Source: Gaertneriomyces semiglobifer
Lineage: Eukaryota > Chytridiomycota > Chytridiomycetes > Spizellomycetales > Spizellomycetaceae
DNA: 64,000 nucleotides
Assembly: GCA_025558075.1 (NCBI GenBank)
Contig: JAHLKF010000004.1
Coordinates: 186,001 to 250,000, forward strand
Direction of reading: 5' to 3'
The position numbers were made by a program, and so were the translations under genes. This document shows positions 58,973 through 64,000 of this stretch, piece after piece; positions within the stretch are counted from its first letter, which is position 1; each line of letters opens with the position of its first letter. The notes under the pieces are model-generated. The model did not search any database. It had not been told where the DNA came from and was given only the letters and a program-made list of their open reading frames with translations.

Positions 58973-59023
<51 letters not shown>

Positions 59024-59665
59024 GGTGTGATCGTTCACAATGCCTTGTTCGATGTCGAGGTGCTTGGATGGGATGACGGCCATGGTAGGATCGTTGGCAA
59101 GGTCTTGGTTGTGGTGATTACCATTGGTGACAGCCACGGTTTGGTCGCCGGTATAATGGTGATGGTGGTGGTGGTGAACGTGTTCTGCACCGCGACTGCG
59201 GAGGATGTTTCCAGCAATGACTTGGACGGCTTGGGTAAAGAGGATACCGCCGACAGCGAGGGCACCTGCCCAGGCGTGGTAGTCGTGAAAGATGTGAGGG
59301 AGACAGTCGGCGGAGAGTTGTTCTGCGGCGGGGACGAGCATGTGGATGAGAGCAGTGGATAGAATGACGCCGGCGCCGAACAACTTGAGTGCTTGAAACG
59401 TCGATCCTGCAAAATGCCTGGCGGAGAGACGCTTTGCGAGGATGGGGAGCATGACACCGGTGAAGGAGATGGCCATGATGATAAAGATGGCAGCGACATG
59501 CAAGGGCAAGTTGTAGTTGCCAGCAGCCAACTCGCAAGAGAAGCCATGTGCATGGTCATGATGGGTATCATGATCAGCGGCAGCATCGCCCTCATGGTCA
59601 TGATGGGTATCATGGTCATCGACCTGCCTTGAAGCGAGCCGTAGCAGTGCCGTTGCCGTTGACAT
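58331..59665 (-). CDS. ZIP-family zinc/iron transporter
   Basis: Single exon, 444 aa, from ATG 59665. Eight membrane helices are expected. The helix 4 and 5 metal-pore motifs are clear: HSIIIGIALGL and HQFFEGLAL. The N-terminus is His/Asp-rich (HDTHHDHEGD repeated), as is a loop (HVHHHHHHHY), both suited to metal binding. The long loop between helices 3 and 4 also holds 19 consecutive Asn encoded by an AAC repeat. It resembles yeast Zrt1/Zrt2, importing zinc across the plasma membrane; metal preference is inferred. Confidence 0.94.
58974..59027 (-). repeat. AAC trinucleotide repeat (poly-Asn)
   Basis: (GTT)n on the plus strand, in frame inside the ZIP gene's variable cytosolic loop, coding for an Asn run. 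Confidence 0.9.
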
Positions 59666-59921
59666 TGTGTTGATTACTGAGATGATTAATAGTTGAATGG
59701 ATAGAATAGAGAGAGACAGAGATGGTAGATGATAGAAGAGAGAGAGAGACCGCCCCCTTCCTATGCCTACGCCGAGCGAGCAGTAGAGATGTGTGTGTGT
59801 GTGTGTGTACTTATATATAGCTACTCTCCCACTGCACTGCACATGCACTGAAGTACTCGCTACTTTTCTGTAACCACGCAGGCACACACTCCCAAGTCAC
59901 TCACTCACTTGGCAATGCGTT

Positions 59922-59939
59922 GCCCATGGCCAGGAGGGT
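59922..59939 (+). repeat. 18-bp direct repeat, copy A
   Basis: GCCCATGGCCAGGAGGGT, repeated exactly at 60222-60239, a 300-bp offset. Confidence 0.9.
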
Positions 59940-60221
59940 CCTCTTCGTTAATGGATTGATTGATGTGATTGGGGGGCGTGTGCGTGTGTGTGTGTTTATT
60001 ATTATTGCCATTACTGTGAGCGTGAGAGGTTATTATTAAGTTACTGAGGTTTAATATCTGAAATATTAGTGTGGGGGAGTGATAATTCATTAATATATCT
60101 GATAATGGATTGATTTGATGAGTCTGTGCGAATGATGATACACACAGACACACACACACACAGACAACAAATAACAAATATACCCTTCCGGTTTGTTGCC
60201 ATGCAACACGCAAAACTCAAA

Positions 60222-60239
60222 GCCCATGGCCAGGAGGGT
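60222..60239 (+). repeat. 18-bp direct repeat, copy B
   Basis: Exact copy of 59922-59939. Confidence 0.9.
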
Positions 60240-60414
60240 ACTCACTTTCACTTCAAGTTTGCGATAAGCTACAAGTGGCGCATGCACATGTGTGCACACT
60301 GCTTGCGTAAGCTAGAGAGGGAATGAATATCGACATGAACACAGAACACAGGCAGGTAATAAATTTAAAAGACAAAGTAGCAGGCATCTCGATCTATCCT
60401 TAAGTTACTAATAA

Positions 60415-60451
60415 TTACATCCAACATAATACAATATACGATGATGTCGGG
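60415..60451 (+). repeat. fragment matching 5' end of cytochrome b5 reductase gene
   Basis: Matches 63378-63415 (leader and first codons of the reductase gene) at about 33 of 38 positions, including an exact ATACGATGATGTCGGG. After that the sequences diverge completely. Confidence 0.65.
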
Positions 60452-60732
60452 TATTAATTATTGCGGTGAGCGAATTGAGGATAATTAAGAAGAGAGACCA
60501 CTAGTAGTACTATCGATATTAGCTGCACATGCAATCAGAAATATTTGACGCGCATTTTGACTTGAGTGAGCGGAGTTTGATTGCGTAATAGGGTTAGGGC
60601 AGGCTTAGCGCAGATTAGTCACCTGTGTGGCACAAGTCGCACAACATCCGGGTTTCAATTTAATTTAAATTTAGCACCTGGGGACATCAGCGGGCATCAT
60701 AAATAATACGAGTTCCCTCAGCTCTTGCATGC

Positions 60733-60743
60733 ATATATATAAA
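60733..60743 (+). promoter_or_regulatory. TATA box of downstream gene
   Basis: CATATATATAAATG precedes ATG 60827 by about 90 bp. It argues against using ATG 60743, which overlaps the TATA element. Confidence 0.5.
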
Positions 60744-60826
60744 TGCTCAGTAGCAGGACGTTGCGTCGCTGGCTGTTCTTCTTCATATATATATCCATCT
60801 GTTTCATCACATCACCCAATCACACA

Positions 60827-62329
60827 ATGGCAACAGAAGATGAACAAACGACCCATCTTATCCAGACTTCAACTGCCACGCCGGCCATGTTTACTTGGTA
60901 CAAGAAAACGCCCGTGATGCTGCATCGGACCGATTTTTCCGTTTCCCCATCCCCATCTTTAGTTGAGAATCACGAATACCGCATGGAAAATGGATTTGTG
61001 AAACACCATGAGTACGACACGGACGGCGGCGACGTGATTGGAGTCTCCCTCTTTGCTCCCTTCACTTCCCCTCATTATTTTCCGGTGTCCAATACGGATA
61101 CCTGCTGGGTACTACCAGCGGGTGTTGATTTGTCTTCCAAAGGACTTGCCCTAGTTTTTGATCTTCTTCTTACTCTCAGATTTGACGAGACAAAAGAGCA
61201 TGTTAAGAAACGTATTCGCCAGAAAAGTTGGCACTACTCGCTGGTTGCCATTCGACCCAAGATGACGTTCACGGAATTTCAAAATGCAGTAAGGAGTTTG
61301 GGGTGGCTTCCATGCAAAATCTATGCCAGAGGAACAACAATTGAACTCGCCAAGGATCGGGACGATTTGGTGGATGTTAAAAGCGCACATATACGGCTTC
61401 TCTATGATACTATCGCGGAATGGTATGAGCAAGCACACCTACCAGTGGATAAAATGGAAGCACTTGCACTGCAGACCTGGATCGTTGATCAAAAACCGTC
61501 GATAGAGATGTTGCTATCAAACAAGTTCATATCACGTAAAATTCTCTACATCATTGCGAATACGAAGGTGGAAAACATTTCTTCAGCAAGCCGTTTGAGT
61601 AGCATCGCCGATCTTATAGAAGAGAAGTTTGACTGGGATATGGATGATCACAGGCTGCCGTAAGCAGAACGGTTACCTCGACACGCTTGAACATTATCTC
61701 ATGCCTGTAAGATTTTAGTCCTCTCTTAGAGCTAGACGGTCTAATGGCTGCTTTGGATATCAAAGCAGAGTTCGACATGAAGACAGATCAGTTGCAGGAA
61801 GATGATAAAAGCCTGCTTACCGCAACTGAAAATTTATTATCTTCCGTATGGTTAGCGCGCAGTTTCTGGGAGGATGCTTCCGAAGGAGTCACGAAGACCG
61901 CGATTCATAGCGGCGATTCGTTTTTGAGAGCCCTTCATGCGTGCCTCCAACGGTCGGATCTCAAACCACCCGAACGAGTTGAAGCAGCGCTGCGGATCCT
62001 ACTGAAGGAAGACTATGTGTTCTTAGACAAACTCTTTCGCGCACGCCCCCATCTTTCGGACGAAAATCGCAATCTTTTGAAGTATCTTCAAAGTGAATTC
62101 CGCAACCGGTTTGCGAAGCTTGTAAAAGATCTCAATGAGTCTTGGGAAAGACATGCAAAGGTGAGTGATACGCCAATGCACCATAATATTTGACTAAAGC
62201 TTACTAACAACTCTCAATCCTTGATTTAAGACACAAGATCACTATTCTATGAACGCTCTACTCGATAAGAAACTATCTGGTTTGTTTTCGCAACTGACAG
62301 AGAACCGCAACGGCAAAGGAACTTTGTAA
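60827..62329 (+). CDS. hypothetical three-exon gene (457 aa)
   Basis: Exons 60827-61659, 61719-62160 and 62231-62329, introns 59 and 70 nt, phases consistent. ATG 60827 (CACACAATGG) is preferred to an in-frame ATG at 60743 that falls in the TATA region. The N-terminal part includes FTSPHYFPVSNTDTCWVLPA and IRPKMTFTEFQNAVRSLGWL; the C-terminal part is mostly helical (KAEFDMKTDQLQEDDKSLLT, RVEAALRILLKEDYVFLDKL). No signal peptide or membrane helix with this start. Family not recognised. Confidence 0.75.
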
Positions 62330-62723
62330 TAACACATGCCAATAGTACTTTCCGAAATGCCTATTTTTTTTCCTCGTTCTCAATGAAACTCCCTCTATCT
62401 GGCGACTACTGATTCCCGTGCGAGCTCGTCTCAAGTCTTCATGTGATTCAGCTTCCGTGGGAGCGCGGCGTTCCGCACATGCCATTTATTCTCCCGTACT
62501 AATATAATGCGTGATATATACGCGATATTCTGTCTCTCTCTTATTAAGCAAGCAAACCGGAAGGGTGCGCACATGTTTGCATTTGTGCTTGAATTTGTTG
62601 TGTGTGTGCGTATACAATATATATATATACGAGCCGGGTGAAGCACCAAAGGTGCCGTGGCACTTATGTGTGTATTCCTTGGCATCACAGGACACTCTCC
62701 GAAGATCCGCCATCATTCTAGAT

Positions 62724-62815
62724 CTATGACCTTCGTGCAATTACCTGTTATGGCAGGAAGTTTCTGTTGCGCTCATGTGTGAACCTGTTAGGAAACTGAC
62801 CGTGGAGCTGTTAGG
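62724..62815 (+). repeat. degenerate repeat, copy A
   Basis: CTATGACCTTC-TGCA, CCTG--A-GGCAGGAAG-TT and GGAAACT----GT-G-GGAGCTGTTA recur in the same order at 62949-63065. Confidence 0.6.
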
Positions 62816-62948
62816 TGCCATCATGAACCAACGCTAAGGCATTGTCTCTGCAGGTCAGCCAAGTAGCCAGGGCGGTGAGAAAATCCTTTCGCATACTCTT
62901 CCGTGCTTTTGTGTTGAACACAGGCACAGCCCCACCATTACCATCGTT

Positions 62949-63065
62949 CTATGACCTTCACTGCAGCATGCAGTTGCCTGCAAAGGCAGGAAGCTTTGGT
63001 AGCATTCTCTCTTATGTGGCTCGCTAGCCAGGAACTCGCGGAAACTCTCGTCGCGGAGCTGTTAC
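62949..63065 (+). repeat. degenerate repeat, copy B
   Basis: See copy at 62724-62815; about 225 bp downstream, same order of conserved blocks with indels. Confidence 0.6.
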
Positions 63066-63404
63066 ATAAGCTTGTGTTCACGTGTGCACATGGACGGACA
63101 GGAATGACACTTTATTGTTTTTTGATGATTGAAATATTTTGATAATATGATACATATATCGATATCAACGCAGATCCAGAGCGAACACGGACAGACACGG
63201 CATTCCGGTTGTGTTGTTGGTGTGAAATGACTCACACAACTGCTGCTGCCATGCAAGCATCTTGCATTCCCTTCTTCCTGACAGACAAGGCAGATAATAA
63301 AGACAGTGTAGTTTATTTTATTATATATCGCAGTGCGAGTGGCAGGGCATCCATCCATCCATTCCATAGTAAATTACTTACCATCCACACAATACATATA
63401 TACG

Positions 63405-64000
63405 ATGATGTCGGGACAGGATCTGGCCGTTGCCGGTATTGCCGCTGTAGTGGCCGCTGCCACACATCTCACCACTGAATCAGTCGTGCCGCCCATCATG
63501 GCCGCCGCTGCATTTGCTGTCTACATGACCGTCAGGCCTTCCACCACAAGTAAGTGGTATCTGCTTAGCATTCTCATGCACTCTCGCACACGCACACACT
63601 ACTAACTAACACACCCGCATCTTGGCACATTCGCCAGGCCGCGTGCAAGGAGTGCTGAGCAAGACGGAATGGAAGGAATTTTCTCTCAAAGAAAAAATCA
63701 TCATTTCTCACAACACTGCCATCTACCGCTTCGCCCTCCCCCACCACGAAGACGCCCTCGGTCTCCCCACCGGCCAACACATCTCCGTCTCTGCCGAAAT
63801 CGACGGAAAAGAAATCATGCGCTCCTACACCCCCACTTCCTCCGACGACGAAAAGGGCCACTTTGACCTCCTCGTCAAGTCCTACCCCAGCGGTCGTGTC
63901 TCCAAATTCATCGGTGAACTCGAGATCGGCCAAAAGATCCGTGTGAAAGGTCCCAAGGGCGCTTTTGTCTACACTCCAAACTGTGTGCGTCATTTTGGAA
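63405..64000 (+). CDS. CBR1: NADH-cytochrome b5 reductase, 3' end outside window
   Basis: Exon 1 63405-63549 encodes the membrane anchor ([30 protein letters not shown]). A GTAAGT intron leads to exon 2 at 63638, which runs to about 63984 where a GTGCGT donor follows TPNC. The FAD domain is clear: [40 protein letters not shown] (RxYT FAD motif) and [11 protein letters not shown]. The NADH-binding part is beyond the window. The enzyme passes electrons from NADH to cytochrome b5 on the ER or outer mitochondrial membrane, for lipid desaturation and sterol synthesis. Confidence 0.92.

Larger units (their letters stand above)
59666..60826. other. intergenic between divergent genes
   Basis: Promoters of the ZIP gene and the downstream hypothetical gene. 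Contains TG/CA microsatellites (59789-59808, 60139-60163), an exact 18-bp direct repeat (59922 and 60222), and a fragment related to the start of the cytochrome b5 reductase gene (60415-60451). No gene seen. Confidence 0.5.
62330..63404. other. intergenic with diverged repeat
   Basis: No gene supported. Contains a TG/TA microsatellite near 62600-62630 and a degenerate ~95-115 bp repeat (62724 and 62949). Confidence 0.5.

Noticed and set aside
60586..60600. TTAGGG-like string
   Set aside because: A single GGGTTAGGG occurrence, not a telomeric array.

Overview
The window reads as nuclear DNA of a fungus. It carries a trifunctional HIS4, a velvet-domain regulator, an SFP1-like zinc-finger factor, CHO2, condensin BRN1, bystin/ENP1, an ABCE1/RLI1 gene, an ADP1-like ABC transporter and a Pho80-type cyclin. 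Most genes are split by short introns (about 45-110 nt) with GTAAGT/GTGAGT-like donors. Two seven-helix receptors with class A (rhodopsin-like) hallmarks are present. Such receptors are unusual in ascomycetes and basidiomycetes but are known from early-diverging zoosporic fungi, so a chytrid-like host is my best inference; no genus can be fixed from sequence alone.

Layout. 1-6.7 kb: 3' part of an OPT-family peptide transporter, a BOR1-like anion transporter, a peroxisomal thiolase with a PTS2 signal, and tRNA-Gln(TTG). 6.7-8.4 kb: a small uncertain ORF and an unrecognised three-exon gene. 8.4-10.7 kb: long gene-free stretch ahead of the SFP1-like gene (10.7-13.0). 13.3-20.5 kb: a small repeat protein with a stress-type promoter, receptor 1, two unrecognised genes, one of them built on three tandem ~50-residue modules. 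21-25 kb: RLI1 and the velvet gene. 25-27.5 kb: gene-poor, low complexity, second tRNA-Gln. 27.5-39 kb: F-box/WD40 gene, RTC3-like gene divergent from HIS4, then CHO2. 39-50.5 kb: proline-rich hypothetical, unresolved exons, alpha-arrestin, ADP1-like transporter, ENP1, Cys-rich hypothetical, cyclin. 50.9-59.7 kb: BRN1, receptor 2 followed by decayed tandem copies of its last exon, ZIP zinc transporter. 60.8-64 kb: unrecognised three-exon gene and the 5' part of NADH-cytochrome b5 reductase.

The genes are mainly unrelated housekeeping and regulatory units without operon-like grouping. Themes that recur are membrane transport (OPT, BOR1, ADP1, ZIP), sensing and trafficking (two receptors, arrestin, cyclin) and amino-acid or lipid synthesis (HIS4, CHO2). 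A striking secondary theme is local, decaying duplication of short gene-end fragments, at thiolase, receptor 2 and cytochrome b5 reductase.

Exon coordinates were worked out by hand from splice motifs, reading phase and conserved protein motifs. Where several acceptors keep phase I say so. No database search was possible.
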